DNA of 64,000 bases, taken from positions 87,139 through 151,138 of the forward strand of contig OMWI01000001.1 in assembly GCA_900314715.1 (NCBI GenBank), in the 5' to 3' direction. The DNA comes from an uncultured Prevotellaceae bacterium. GTDB lineage: Bacteria > Bacteroidota > Bacteroidia > Bacteroidales > Bacteroidaceae. Below, one piece after another: positions 18,657 through 27,394 of the stretch (the first letter of the stretch is position 1; every line of letters begins with the position of its first letter). Under the pieces are notes generated by a model. That model worked only from the letters and a program-made list of their open reading frames with translations, made no database searches and was not told the origin of the DNA. Made by a program: the position numbers and the translations under genes.

Positions 18657-20624
18657 ATGTCAAACGATAATATCAACGAACAAGAACTCCAACCGCAAGT
18701 GGAGTATACTGACGATAATATACGCCATCTTTCTGATATGGAACACGTGCGCACTCGTCCTGGTATGTATATCGGGCGATTAGGCGATGGTTCTTTGCCA
18801 GAAGATGGTATTTATGTGCTCTTGAAAGAAGTCATCGACAACTCCATTGACGAGTTTAAGATGAATGCGGGAAAACGCATAGAGATTGATGTAGAGGATA
18901 ATCTTCGCGTCAGCATACGCGACTATGGTCGTGGTATTCCACAAGGTAAGCTCGTGGAAGCTGTTAGTGTGTTGAATACAGGTGGTAAATATGATTCCAA
19001 GGCTTTCAAGAAAAGCGTAGGATTGAATGGAGTGGGCGTGAAGGCCGTTAACGCATTAAGTTCGAAGTTCGAAGTAGGTTCGTATCGTGATGGAGTGGTG
19101 CGCCACTTGACGTTTGAACGTGGATTGCTTCAAACAGATGAAACGAAAGATACTACCGATGAAAACGGTACATATATCTATTTTGAACCCGATGCGACCT
19201 TGTTCCTCAACTATCATTTTCATGATGACATCGTGGAAACGATGCTTCGCAACTACACGTATCTGAATTCGGGTCTTACGATTATGTATAATGGTCGTCG
19301 TATCTTAAGTCGTAACGGTTTGAAAGACTTATTGAACGACAATATGACCAATGACGGACTCTATCCCATCATTCACATGAAGGGTGAAGACATTGAGATT
19401 GCCTTTACGCATGCTAACCAATATGGCGAGGAATACCATTCTTTTGTCAACGGACAACATACTACGCAAGGTGGAACGCATCAAAGTGCTTTCAAGGAAC
19501 ATATTGCGAAGACGATTAAGGATTTCTTTGGAAAGAACTATGAATATGGCGACATCCGTAATGGATTGGTTGCTGCTATTGCCATCAACGTAGAAGAACC
19601 CGTATTTGAAAGCCAGACGAAAATTAAGTTGGGCTCTACGACCATGTCGCCTAATGGTGATTCGGTAAATAAATATGTTGGGGATTTCATCAAACAACAA
19701 GTAGACAACTACTTGCACATGCATCCTGACGTGGCGGAAGTGATTCAAAACAAGATTATCGAAAGCGAGCGCGAGCGTAAGGCCATTGCAGGTGTAACGA
19801 AGTTGGCGAGAGAACGTGCCAAAAAAGCCAATCTCCATAACAGGAAATTGCGTGATTGTCGCATTCATTATAGTGACGTAAAGAATGAGCGCAAGGAAGA
19901 AAGTAGTATCTTCATTACCGAGGGAGATTCTGCCAGCGGAAGCATCACGAAGAGTCGCGACGTAAATACGCAAGCCGTATTCTCGTTGCGTGGCAAACCC
20001 TTGAATTCGTATGGACTGACTAAGAAGGTCGTGTATGAGAATGAGGAGTTCAACTTGTTGCAAGCTGCCCTTGATATAGAAGATGGATTGGATACTTTAC
20101 GATACAATAAGGTAATTGTTGCAACTGATGCCGATGTGGATGGTATGCATATTCGCTTGCTTATTATTACGTTCTTCTTGCAATTCTTCCCAGAATTGAT
20201 TAAGAAAGGACACGTTTACGTATTGCAAACACCATTGTTCCGCGTTCGAAACAAACGTACTCGCATCAAGAACAAGAAAGTGATAGAGGCTGCTGATGCG
20301 AAGTTAGACCGTAAGGAACGTAAGACTGATTTCATCACGCATTATTGTTATAGTGACGAAGAGCGTTTACGTGCTATCAAAGAGTTGGGACCTGATCCAG
20401 AAATCACCCGATTCAAGGGATTAGGTGAGATTTCACCCGATGAATTCGTTCATTTCATCGGTCCTGACATGCGATTGGAACAAGTCACGTTGCACAAGAC
20501 CGACCAAGTGGCAAAGCTTTTGGAATACTATATGGGCAAGAATACGATGGAGCGTCAGAACTTTATCATCGACAACCTTGTCATTGAAGAGGATATACCA
20601 GAAGAATCACAAGTTATAGAATAA
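18657..20624 (+). CDS. parE: DNA topoisomerase IV subunit B (type IIA, GyrB/ParE)
   Basis: This 655-residue ATPase subunit works with ParC to separate linked daughter chromosomes. Domains in order: GHKL ATPase ([15 protein letters not shown] near 60; [21 protein letters not shown] near 125), transducer domain (KTIKDFF to about 390), then TOPRIM with [11 protein letters not shown] (421-431 region) and the metal-binding [12 protein letters not shown]. The final block [13 protein letters not shown] is typical. The protein is shorter than GyrB (about 800 residues) and lacks its extra insert, which supports ParE. The parC partner is not in the window downstream, since the next gene encodes a protease; in many Bacteroidetes the two are adjacent, so the arrangement is slightly unusual. 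Confidence 0.9.
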   Translation: MSNDNINEQELQPQVEYTDDNIRHLSDMEHVRTRPGMYIGRLGDGSLPEDGIYVLLKEVIDNSIDEFKMNAGKRIEIDVEDNLRVSIRDYGRGIPQGKLVEAVSVLNTGGKYDSKAFKKSVGLNGVGVKAVNALSSKFEVGSYRDGVVRHLTFERGLLQTDETKDTTDENGTYIYFEPDATLFLNYHFHDDIVETMLRNYTYLNSGLTIMYNGRRILSRNGLKDLLNDNMTNDGLYPIIHMKGEDIEIAFTHANQYGEEYHSFVNGQHTTQGGTHQSAFKEHIAKTIKDFFGKNYEYGDIRNGLVAAIAINVEEPVFESQTKIKLGSTTMSPNGDSVNKYVGDFIKQQVDNYLHMHPDVAEVIQNKIIESERERKAIAGVTKLARERAKKANLHNRKLRDCRIHYSDVKNERKEESSIFITEGDSASGSITKSRDVNTQAVFSLRGKPLNSYGLTKKVVYENEEFNLLQAALDIEDGLDTLRYNKVIVATDADVDGMHIRLLIITFFLQFFPELIKKGHVYVLQTPLFRVRNKRTRIKNKKVIEAADAKLDRKERKTDFITHYCYSDEERLRAIKELGPDPEITRFKGLGEISPDEFVHFIGPDMRLEQVTLHKTDQVAKLLEYYMGKNTMERQNFIIDNLVIEEDIPEESQVIE

Positions 20625-20679
20625 GTATAGTTTATCATTCCTAATCTTTTTATAAGAGTAAACAAACACATATTTCTTT

Positions 20680-22254
20680 ATGAAAAAAATCATTCATATT
20701 ATATGCCTTGCGTTATTGCCTACCATGGTGTTTGCGCAAATCCTAAAACCCAATGACGATAGTGCTATCAGGAAACTGCATATTGCCGAAATGGCGATTA
20801 AGAGTTTGTATGTAGACTCCGTGGATGAGCAAAAACTCGTGGAAGATGGTATTCGAGGAATGTTGGAGAAACTGGATCCGCACTCTGCCTATTCTACGGC
20901 AAAGCAAACCAAGGAGATGACGGAATCGTTGCAAGGTTCTTTTGAGGGTATTGGCGTACAATTTAATATGGTGGAAGATACGTTGTTGGTTATCCAGCCC
21001 GTTACGAATGGACCATCAGAAAAGGTTGGAATCATCGCTGGCGACCGCATCATAACCGTAAATGATACAGCCATTGCTGGCGTGAAGATGTCGAAAGAGG
21101 AAATCATGCGCCGATTGCGTGGAAAGAAAGGCACGAAAGTGAATTTGGGGATTGTCCGTCGTGGCATTTCAGGTAAGTTGAAGTTTGTCGTTACGCGTGA
21201 TAAGATTCCCGTGAAGACCATAGATGCCGTATATATGATTCGCCCAACAGTTGGTTATATCCGTATCGGTAGCTTTGGTGCCACTACTTACGATGAGTTT
21301 ATGACGGGTGTGGATTCCCTGAAGAAAGCAGGAATGAAAGACCTCATCATCGATTTGCAAGAAAATGGCGGTGGATTGATGCAAGCTGCCATCATGATAG
21401 CTAATGAGTTTTTGGAGAGAAACGACTTGATTGTCTATACCGAAGGAAGGCGCACTCCGCGTCAGGAATTTAGGGCGCAAGGAAATGGTCGTTTGTTGGA
21501 TGGTAAGATTTACGCCTTGGTAAACGAGTATTCTGCTTCTGCTTCCGAAATCGTTACGGGTGCTCTTCAAGACCAAGATAGAGGTACGGTTGTAGGTAGA
21601 AGAACGTTCGGTAAAGGACTCGTTCAGCGTCCTATTGATTTTCCCGATGGTAGTATGATTCGTCTGACAATCGCGCATTATTATACGCCTTCTGGTCGAT
21701 GCATTCAGAAGCCATACGTAAAGGGTGAGGGCAAGGAATATGCTGAAGACATTGAGAAGAGATTTAAGCATGGTGAACTATATAGTGCAGATAGTATTCA
21801 TTTTGAAGACTCCTTGAAATGCTATACATTACGTAAGCATAGGACGGTATATGGCGGTGGAGGTATCATGCCTGATTATTTCGTTCCGCTCGATACAACT
21901 CAATATACCAAGTTCCATCGTCAATTGGCTGCAAAGAGTGTCATTATCAACGCTAATTTGCGATATGTGGACAATCATCGCAAGCAATTACGTAAACAAT
22001 ATCCTACGTTTGAGTCATTCAGAAATGGTTTTGTTGTTCCACAAAAATTAGTTGACGATATTGTCGCTGAGGCAGAAAAAGAGAAAGTTAAGCCCAAGGA
22101 TGATGAAGAATTACAATTGACCATCCCTCGATTGAAGTTACAACTGAAAGCACTCATTGCCCGTGACTTATGGGATATGAGCGAATATTTCGCCATTATC
22201 AATGAGGGTAGTGATATCGTAAATAAGGCTTTGGAAATAATAGAAAAAGAATAG
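20680..22254 (+). CDS. C-terminal processing protease (S41 family, CtpA-like)
   Basis: The 524-residue product is an exported serine protease with a signal peptide (to about VFAQ). After an N-terminal helical region (LYVDSVDEQKLVEDGIRGMLEKLDPHSAY) comes a PDZ domain (GIGVQFNMVEDTLLVIQPVTNGPSEKVGIIAGDRI) and the S41 catalytic core. Catalytic Ser287 lies in NEYSASASEIV and Lys312 in RRTFGKGLVQ, 25 residues later as in the family. These enzymes cut C-terminal tails of periplasmic proteins. The gene lies 55 bases after parE and ends at a strong hairpin. Confidence 0.93.
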   Translation: MKKIIHIICLALLPTMVFAQILKPNDDSAIRKLHIAEMAIKSLYVDSVDEQKLVEDGIRGMLEKLDPHSAYSTAKQTKEMTESLQGSFEGIGVQFNMVEDTLLVIQPVTNGPSEKVGIIAGDRIITVNDTAIAGVKMSKEEIMRRLRGKKGTKVNLGIVRRGISGKLKFVVTRDKIPVKTIDAVYMIRPTVGYIRIGSFGATTYDEFMTGVDSLKKAGMKDLIIDLQENGGGLMQAAIMIANEFLERNDLIVYTEGRRTPRQEFRAQGNGRLLDGKIYALVNEYSASASEIVTGALQDQDRGTVVGRRTFGKGLVQRPIDFPDGSMIRLTIAHYYTPSGRCIQKPYVKGEGKEYAEDIEKRFKHGELYSADSIHFEDSLKCYTLRKHRTVYGGGGIMPDYFVPLDTTQYTKFHRQLAAKSVIINANLRYVDNHRKQLRKQYPTFESFRNGFVVPQKLVDDIVAEAEKEKVKPKDDEELQLTIPRLKLQLKALIARDLWDMSEYFAIINEGSDIVNKALEIIEKE

Positions 22255-22263
22255 TAATTAAAG

Positions 22264-22309
22264 ACTCTAAGGACCTTAAGGCCTTTAAAAACCTTAAGAT
22301 CCTTAGAGT
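22264..22309. terminator. bidirectional terminator hairpin built of 9-bp units
   Basis: An 18-bp stem (22264-22281 and 22292-22309, one mismatch) separates the convergent protease and ybeY genes. Its sequence can also be read as five 9-bp units of the type CCTTAAGGn, relating it to the repeats at 23163 and 27283. Confidence 0.75.
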
Positions 22310-22719
22310 TAAATCATGGCAAGAGCCTTATTTTCTGCTTCTTCCATGATTTCCCGTTCACCAGGACCTTTGTCGTTCAAGCCGCAAAGGTGTAGGATGC
22401 CGTGAATGATGACCCGATGCAATTCCTCGTCGTATTCCTTTCCGAATAGTTCTGCATTGGTACGCACGGTATCGAGTGAAATCACCAAGTCGCCATTGAT
22501 GATGTCTCCTTCGTCATAATCAAAGGTGATGATGTCTGTGTAATAATCATGCCCTAAATACTCGCGATTTACCTCCAGTATCTTCTCGTCGTTTACGAAA
22601 AGGTACCCAATTTCACCCACTTTCTTTCCATAAGTGGCTGCCACGGCTTTAATCCAGGCATTGGTATCGCGCTTTCTGATGTTTGGCATTTTTACGCCAT
22701 CTGTATTGTATGTTATCAT
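22309..22719 (-). CDS. ybeY: endoribonuclease YbeY (rRNA maturation factor)
   Basis: This 136-residue metal-dependent RNase takes part in 16S rRNA 3'-end maturation and ribosome quality control. The Zn-binding region reads HRVIIHGILHLCGLNDKGPGE, with the HGxLHL motif; the third ligand position is Asp instead of the His of E. coli YbeY, as is usual in Bacteroidetes. The upstream block YYTDIITFDYDEGDIINGDLVIS is the conserved strand region. Its start overlaps the end of coaD by 4 bases, so translation is coupled. Order ruvB-coaD-ybeY on the minus strand suggests one housekeeping operon. Confidence 0.93.
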   Translation of the reverse strand: MITYNTDGVKMPNIRKRDTNAWIKAVAATYGKKVGEIGYLFVNDEKILEVNREYLGHDYYTDIITFDYDEGDIINGDLVISLDTVRTNAELFGKEYDEELHRVIIHGILHLCGLNDKGPGEREIMEEAENKALAMI

Positions 22720-23159
22720 ATTATCGTGGTAAATTCTGAAGTGTCTTTCCCAAATCGTGCCAGTTCTCTTACCATTGAGGATGATATGATATCCAATCCT
22801 GGTTCTGCTGGCAATAAGATAGTTTCAATACTCGACAATTTCCTATTGATGTCGGCTTGTGTTCGTTCGTATTCGAAATCCGCAACGTTGCGCACACCCT
22901 TGATGATGAATTGGGCACCTTCGCGTTTGGCGAAGTCGATGGTAAGGTCGTGATAAGCCCTTACTTCGATGTGCTGTTCTTGGGCATAGATGGCTGCGAT
23001 TCTTTTCACTCGCTCTTCACCGCTGCAAGTATATTGCTTCTTGTCGTTGATTCCTACGCCAATCACCAGTTTGTCAAACAATGGTAGTATGCGTTTTACC
23101 ACTGAATGATGGCCGATGGTATAGGGATCGAAGCTCCCAACGAAGATAGCTGTTCTCAT
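22716..23159 (-). CDS. coaD: phosphopantetheine adenylyltransferase
   Basis: This 147-residue enzyme makes dephospho-CoA from 4'-phosphopantetheine and ATP, the fourth step of CoA synthesis. The nucleotidyltransferase signatures are present: GSFDPYTIGHHSVVKR (TxGH motif), FIIKGVRNVADFEYE for substrate binding, and ISSSMVRELARFG as the ISSxxVR motif. Length is slightly below the usual 155-165. It overlaps ybeY by 4 bases and lies 41 bases after ruvB, with 9-bp repeats in between. Confidence 0.95.
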   Translation of the reverse strand: MRTAIFVGSFDPYTIGHHSVVKRILPLFDKLVIGVGINDKKQYTCSGEERVKRIAAIYAQEQHIEVRAYHDLTIDFAKREGAQFIIKGVRNVADFEYERTQADINRKLSSIETILLPAEPGLDIISSSMVRELARFGKDTSEFTTII

Positions 23160-23162
23160 TGT

Positions 23163-23207
23163 TTTAATTATTCTCTGAATGTTCTGAGTATTCTGAGTTT
23201 TCAGAAT
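23163..23207. repeat. 9-bp degenerate tandem repeats between ruvB and coaD
   Basis: Five units of 9 bp with a TTCTGA/TCAGAA core fill the ruvB-coaD spacer and enter the last ruvB codons. Because TTCTGA and TCAGAA are complementary, the stretch can fold. Confidence 0.6.
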
Positions 23208-24232
23208 AATTCAGGCTCCATGATATTACTTTGATAGGGATTTCTGCCCAAATGCTCGTAAGCCAATTGGGTTGCCATACGACCACGAGGAGTACGCTTG
23301 ATAAATCCTTCCATGATTAAGAATGGTTCATAAACTTCCTCCACGGTGCCCGTATCTTCACCGATGGCTGTGGCTATCGTTGACAAGCCCACAGGACCAC
23401 CCTTAAATTTGTCGATGATGGTAGTTAATATCTTGTTGTCTATCTCATCCAAGCCGTATTGGTCAATATTCAGCGATTTCAACGCATATTTGGCAATCTC
23501 GTGGTCTATGCTTCCGCTACCTTTCACTTGTGCGAAGTCGCGTACTCTTCTCAATAATGCATTAGCGATACGAGGCGTTCCGCGTGAGCGACCTGCTATT
23601 TCTGTTGCTGCATCATCGCTGATGGGAACGTTTAAGATACTTGCACTACGCTTGACAATGCGCATTAGCGTTTGGGGTTCATAATACTCCAAGTGGAGGT
23701 TGATTCCAAAGCGAGCACGAAGGGGAGCGGTGAGCAAACCGCTACGTGTCGTAGCACCTACCAACGTGAATGGGTTAAGGTCTATTTGGATGGAACGTGC
23801 CGAAGGACCTTTGTCTATCATAATGTCAATGCGATAGTCTTCCATGGCGGAATATAAATATTCCTCTACTACGGGCGACAATCGATGAATCTCGTCGATA
23901 AAGAGTACGTCGTTGGTCTCTAATGAGGTCAATATACCAGCCAAATCGCCAGGCTTGTCCAATACAGGACCGCTGGTAATCTTGAATCCCACGCCCAATT
24001 CGTTGGCAATGATATTGCTCAACGTGGTCTTTCCCAATCCTGGTGGACCATGCAACAAGGTGTGGTCAAGTGGTTCGCCTCGGTATTTGGCTGCTTCCAC
24101 GAACACTTCGAGATTCTCCACCACCTTCTTCTGACCGCTGAAGTCATCGAAACGAAGTGGTCGCAAGGCATTCTCAAAGTCTTTCTCGGCTTTGCTAAGG
24201 CGTTCTTCCCTGATATTAAAATCTTCTGCCAT
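23201..24232 (-). CDS. ruvB: Holliday junction branch-migration helicase RuvB
   Basis: The start is ATG 24232 ([12 protein letters not shown]), giving 343 residues, the normal length; the longer in-frame extension has no support. RuvB is the AAA+ motor that drives branch migration with RuvA. Seen are Walker [10 protein letters not shown] (about 62-70), Walker [10 protein letters not shown], sensor 1 [10 protein letters not shown], the arginine-containing [17 protein letters not shown] sensor 2, and the C-terminal winged helix with [10 protein letters not shown] and [17 protein letters not shown]. It is the first gene of the ruvB-coaD-ybeY group. Confidence 0.96.
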   Translation of the reverse strand: MAEDFNIREERLSKAEKDFENALRPLRFDDFSGQKKVVENLEVFVEAAKYRGEPLDHTLLHGPPGLGKTTLSNIIANELGVGFKITSGPVLDKPGDLAGILTSLETNDVLFIDEIHRLSPVVEEYLYSAMEDYRIDIMIDKGPSARSIQIDLNPFTLVGATTRSGLLTAPLRARFGINLHLEYYEPQTLMRIVKRSASILNVPISDDAATEIAGRSRGTPRIANALLRRVRDFAQVKGSGSIDHEIAKYALKSLNIDQYGLDEIDNKILTTIIDKFKGGPVGLSTIATAIGEDTGTVEEVYEPFLIMEGFIKRTPRGRMATQLAYEHLGRNPYQSNIMEPELF

Positions 24233-24365
24233 TCGCGTTAATTGTTGTTTGCATCTGCAAAGATAATGCAAATTGGGAGCAGAACAAAATGAATTTGTTT
24301 CTTTTTGTATTTTCTCGTGATAAATTCATGAGTAGATATGATTTTTACTCACGATAGGCAAAAGC

Positions 24366-27263
24366 TTATTTTTGATAGTATTTTTTGTTGTCCTTGATGT
24401 AAAAGCCCTTTTGAGGTTGCGAAATTCGTTGTCCAGTTAAGTTATAATATGCAGATACGGTAGAATGATTCCTAATGGTCTGTATGCCATCAATGATGTC
24501 GTTTAAAGCCTGAATTTCCTCTTGTGTCAGTGCGATATCGTAAAGGCGGAAATGGTCTATTTGCCCCACTAAGTCGCCATTGTCGGTGTTGTTGTCCCAC
24601 CATTGTGTTCTGCCTATGTAGTTGCGAGCGTCATTGTCACCATTTGCCAATTGATAAGGTTCGTATGTCACGTTGGTTCCGTTGATGATGGCTGTACCAT
24701 TCACGTAGATGGTGGTTTTCTTCGACGCTACGTCAAACGTTACGGCTATGTGTTGCATCTTGTCTTGTGGCATTTGTTGTTTTGCCTCAACCATCAAGGT
24801 GGAACCGCCATTGTATTTAGAGCCAGCCGAATACATATAGTTGTTAGTCAATCTAAGGAATACGCTATTGCCATTGCCTGAACCGAAATCATAGAAACGA
24901 GGTAACTTGGTGCGATTGTGTGCCAAAGCATCGAATGTAAAGGTATAGCTTCGCAAGTTTTTCAAGATACCTGCAGGTGCCAATCCGTAACCATTGGTGG
25001 AAAAACTTGTAGGAGCATTGCCCATGAGGTTCAGCGTTCCGTCTATTTTGGCTGAGCCCATCACTTGCATGTCTCGCTCGTTGCCGCTCAAGTCTTTCAC
25101 GTATTTCTTTCCATTGGAAGAAGTATATAGGTCATCGTTCTCAAATTCGTATTGCAATAACAAGTTGTTTTGTATTTGTCGGGGATAGACGGTCACGTCA
25201 AAGTTTACGCTTCCACTTTCTGTCGTGGCGGTGAGCGTAACGGCGGTGGGAGCATCTGGATTGTTTACCAAACCCGTATTGCTGATGATACGGGTTTGGT
25301 TAGATGTCCATGTTATGCTTTTGCCGTTAGCTTCGGCAGGGAGTACGATGTCTGTATATACTTTCTCAGGAATGTTGATGCTGCTCAAGGCCATGGCATC
25401 GCCATTCGCCTTGATTTCGTCTTGAGGCAAGGCGCGGTCGTAGAATCGTCCCAGTTTCATCTTGCCATCCCATCCACCGATGGATAGTTTGTTGAGAATT
25501 TGGTTGGGAACGTCTGCCCTAATCTCTATAACGCCATTTCTGTACACGGTCATCTGTTGTCCGTCGTATGTCAAGGCGAGGTTTATCTCATTGTATTTCG
25601 TAGGCCATGAATCACCCGATGTTCCAGTTGAATTGGTTGCCCAATTGTCGGAGTTATAGAACTTACACGTGCTACGATAGGTCTTGTCGCCTACTTTCAG
25701 ACACAAGAATCCTTCTGCATCAAGAGTCAGTTGAATGGTGGCACGTGTCTCTTTGTCTACTCCGTTTAAGAACGAGCATCCTTGATAACAATTGGGGTTG
25801 AGCGAAGCTGATATGAGGATGGAGAATTGTTGGTAATCCTTCGCTTCAATGTTCAGTGTCTTGTTGTCTTTAGCCTCTCCAATCAAGCCTTGTTGCAAGT
25901 TGATGCTTGCCTTTGGTAAGTTGTAGTCGCTCATGATACCAGTAGGATAGCCTTTGGGATAGTTCTTGTTGACCATCCAATAATAGTAGTCACCGTTCAT
26001 CCATGTCAATCTAAGTGGAGATGTCGATGAATTGGGCAAAATATAAGGACGGGCATTGTTCTTTTGTGAGTTTTTTGTGAGTTGTTCAGAGCCAGCCACC
26101 TTTCCGTCATCATCTATCACGAACTTCCAAATTTCGTAGATTCCATCGCGATTATATTGTCCGTTGGTAGTGGGAATGCTCAGATATAGGTCGTTGATGT
26201 TTTCGGGGTCTACGGCAGCACCGCCAGAATAGCAACGTTCGGTTGAATTCCAGTTCTGGTGAAAAGCGTGTCCGGCATATTGCACCCATGTGCGTCTCCA
26301 TTCCGTTCCTGTCCATCTGCCATACCAATATACGTGTAAAGTTTTTGCGTCATCAATGTGTGTATAGGCAATTACGGGATGGTCTTCCTTGTCAACGGTT
26401 ATCTGCCAAACCCAATTGCGTATGCTGGCACTATTGTCTACTATTGTATATGGATAATTGTTTTTATATGAGTCTGTTTTTGATACATTAAACACGCCAC
26501 TTGCAATATCTTTCAGCGTGTTTCCTTTTACGTCCTTGAGAATGGGACCGTTTCCGTTATTAATGTCTATTACATTAAAGTATAGCCAGTTTGGCATTTC
26601 ATTGTCGGGGTGGCCAGTGGTATAGCTCACGTATATCTTGTCTTTGCCATTGCTTTGGTATTTCGCGTATGGACGAGCACCCGTACTTTGAACGATTTGC
26701 TTGGGGCCAAAGTCTACCTTTACGTTGTCGTTGTCATCGGGCATGGTGATACGGGCAATGGTGGGGTGCCAGTTGATGCCTCTCCAACATATATAAATAT
26801 GGTGTGGGTCGTCTGCCATGATAAATGGCGATGGGTATGTGGTGTTATTGGCAACGGCGATGTGTTTTTCCTCGCCTAATTGCGTGATGTCTCCTGGCTT
26901 CGTAGAGATTCTATACCATATTTTCGGTTCGTCGGTATGGCGGGTATAGAATATCATGACGCGCTCGTCGGGCAACACCAAGAATGTTGGGTTGTTGTGG
27001 TCGTCGGGTTGGAAGCAACTGCGCACCAATACTTCTTCTTTCTTGTTGTGTATAAAGTCTACTTGCGTAGCCTTGATGTTTCCGTGAATGTCGATATAGC
27101 CAATGTAGCTGGTGTTGATGGTACCTGTTTGGTTTTCGTAATGTGTTGCTCTTGGGTCTGCAAACCAGCACCAAGCGCCTTCGTTAGTTATTTTGTTGTC
27201 TTGTGCTATTATCCAAGTGGATAGGAAGAGCAGTGTGAGGGTTAGTAATTGTCTTTTATTCAT
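24366..27263 (-). CDS. secreted BNR-repeat and LamG-domain protein, probable polysaccharide-active protein
   Basis: This 965-residue protein has a signal peptide (MNKRQLLTLTLLFLSTWIIAQ). The first half (about 25-440) matches the BNR-4 beta-propeller family found in ulvan-lyase-like (PL24/PL25) and related proteins: EGAWCWFADPRATHYE, RVMIFYTRHTD, HHIYICWRGINWHPT, ARPYAKYQSNGKDKIYVSYTTGH. Next come a LamG/concanavalin-like domain (about 455-640, FSIGGWDGKMKLGRFYDRAL type), an Ig-like segment (ITWTSNQTRIISNTGLV) and a second LamG domain (about 715-915, ending IDHFRLYDIALTQEEI). The tail YYNLTGQRISQPQKGFYIK resembles type IX secretion tails of Prevotella. Substrate unknown. Confidence 0.82.
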   Translation of the reverse strand: MNKRQLLTLTLLFLSTWIIAQDNKITNEGAWCWFADPRATHYENQTGTINTSYIGYIDIHGNIKATQVDFIHNKKEEVLVRSCFQPDDHNNPTFLVLPDERVMIFYTRHTDEPKIWYRISTKPGDITQLGEEKHIAVANNTTYPSPFIMADDPHHIYICWRGINWHPTIARITMPDDNDNVKVDFGPKQIVQSTGARPYAKYQSNGKDKIYVSYTTGHPDNEMPNWLYFNVIDINNGNGPILKDVKGNTLKDIASGVFNVSKTDSYKNNYPYTIVDNSASIRNWVWQITVDKEDHPVIAYTHIDDAKTLHVYWYGRWTGTEWRRTWVQYAGHAFHQNWNSTERCYSGGAAVDPENINDLYLSIPTTNGQYNRDGIYEIWKFVIDDDGKVAGSEQLTKNSQKNNARPYILPNSSTSPLRLTWMNGDYYYWMVNKNYPKGYPTGIMSDYNLPKASINLQQGLIGEAKDNKTLNIEAKDYQQFSILISASLNPNCYQGCSFLNGVDKETRATIQLTLDAEGFLCLKVGDKTYRSTCKFYNSDNWATNSTGTSGDSWPTKYNEINLALTYDGQQMTVYRNGVIEIRADVPNQILNKLSIGGWDGKMKLGRFYDRALPQDEIKANGDAMALSSINIPEKVYTDIVLPAEANGKSITWTSNQTRIISNTGLVNNPDAPTAVTLTATTESGSVNFDVTVYPRQIQNNLLLQYEFENDDLYTSSNGKKYVKDLSGNERDMQVMGSAKIDGTLNLMGNAPTSFSTNGYGLAPAGILKNLRSYTFTFDALAHNRTKLPRFYDFGSGNGNSVFLRLTNNYMYSAGSKYNGGSTLMVEAKQQMPQDKMQHIAVTFDVASKKTTIYVNGTAIINGTNVTYEPYQLANGDNDARNYIGRTQWWDNNTDNGDLVGQIDHFRLYDIALTQEEIQALNDIIDGIQTIRNHSTVSAYYNLTGQRISQPQKGFYIKDNKKYYQK

Positions 27264-27282
27264 TATTGTTTGGTTTTTGGGG

Positions 27283-27341
27283 TTAAGGTCTTTAAAATCT
27301 TTAAGGTCTCTAAAGTCCTTAATGTCCTTAAAGTCTTTAAA
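27283..27341. repeat. 9-bp degenerate tandem repeats upstream of the BNR protein gene
   Basis: Six units of 9 bp with the pattern yTTAAnGTC (for example TTTAAGGTC, CTTAAAGTC, CTTAATGTC) lie in the 131-base spacer just upstream of the BNR-protein start. The unit resembles the CCTTAAGG units at 22264-22309. Confidence 0.7.
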
Positions 27342-27349
27342 AAATTAGA

Positions 27350-27374
27350 GGAGGGCTTTTCGAGGCCCCCCTCC
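27350..27374 (-). terminator. terminator of the 27395-30613 gene
   Basis: On the minus strand a G-rich/C-rich stem (GGAGGG...GCCCTCC) with loop CTCGAAAA is followed by TCTAATTTTTT, 20 bases beyond the stop codon. Confidence 0.75.
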
Positions 27375-27394
27375 ATTTAGAATAATGCAATCAT

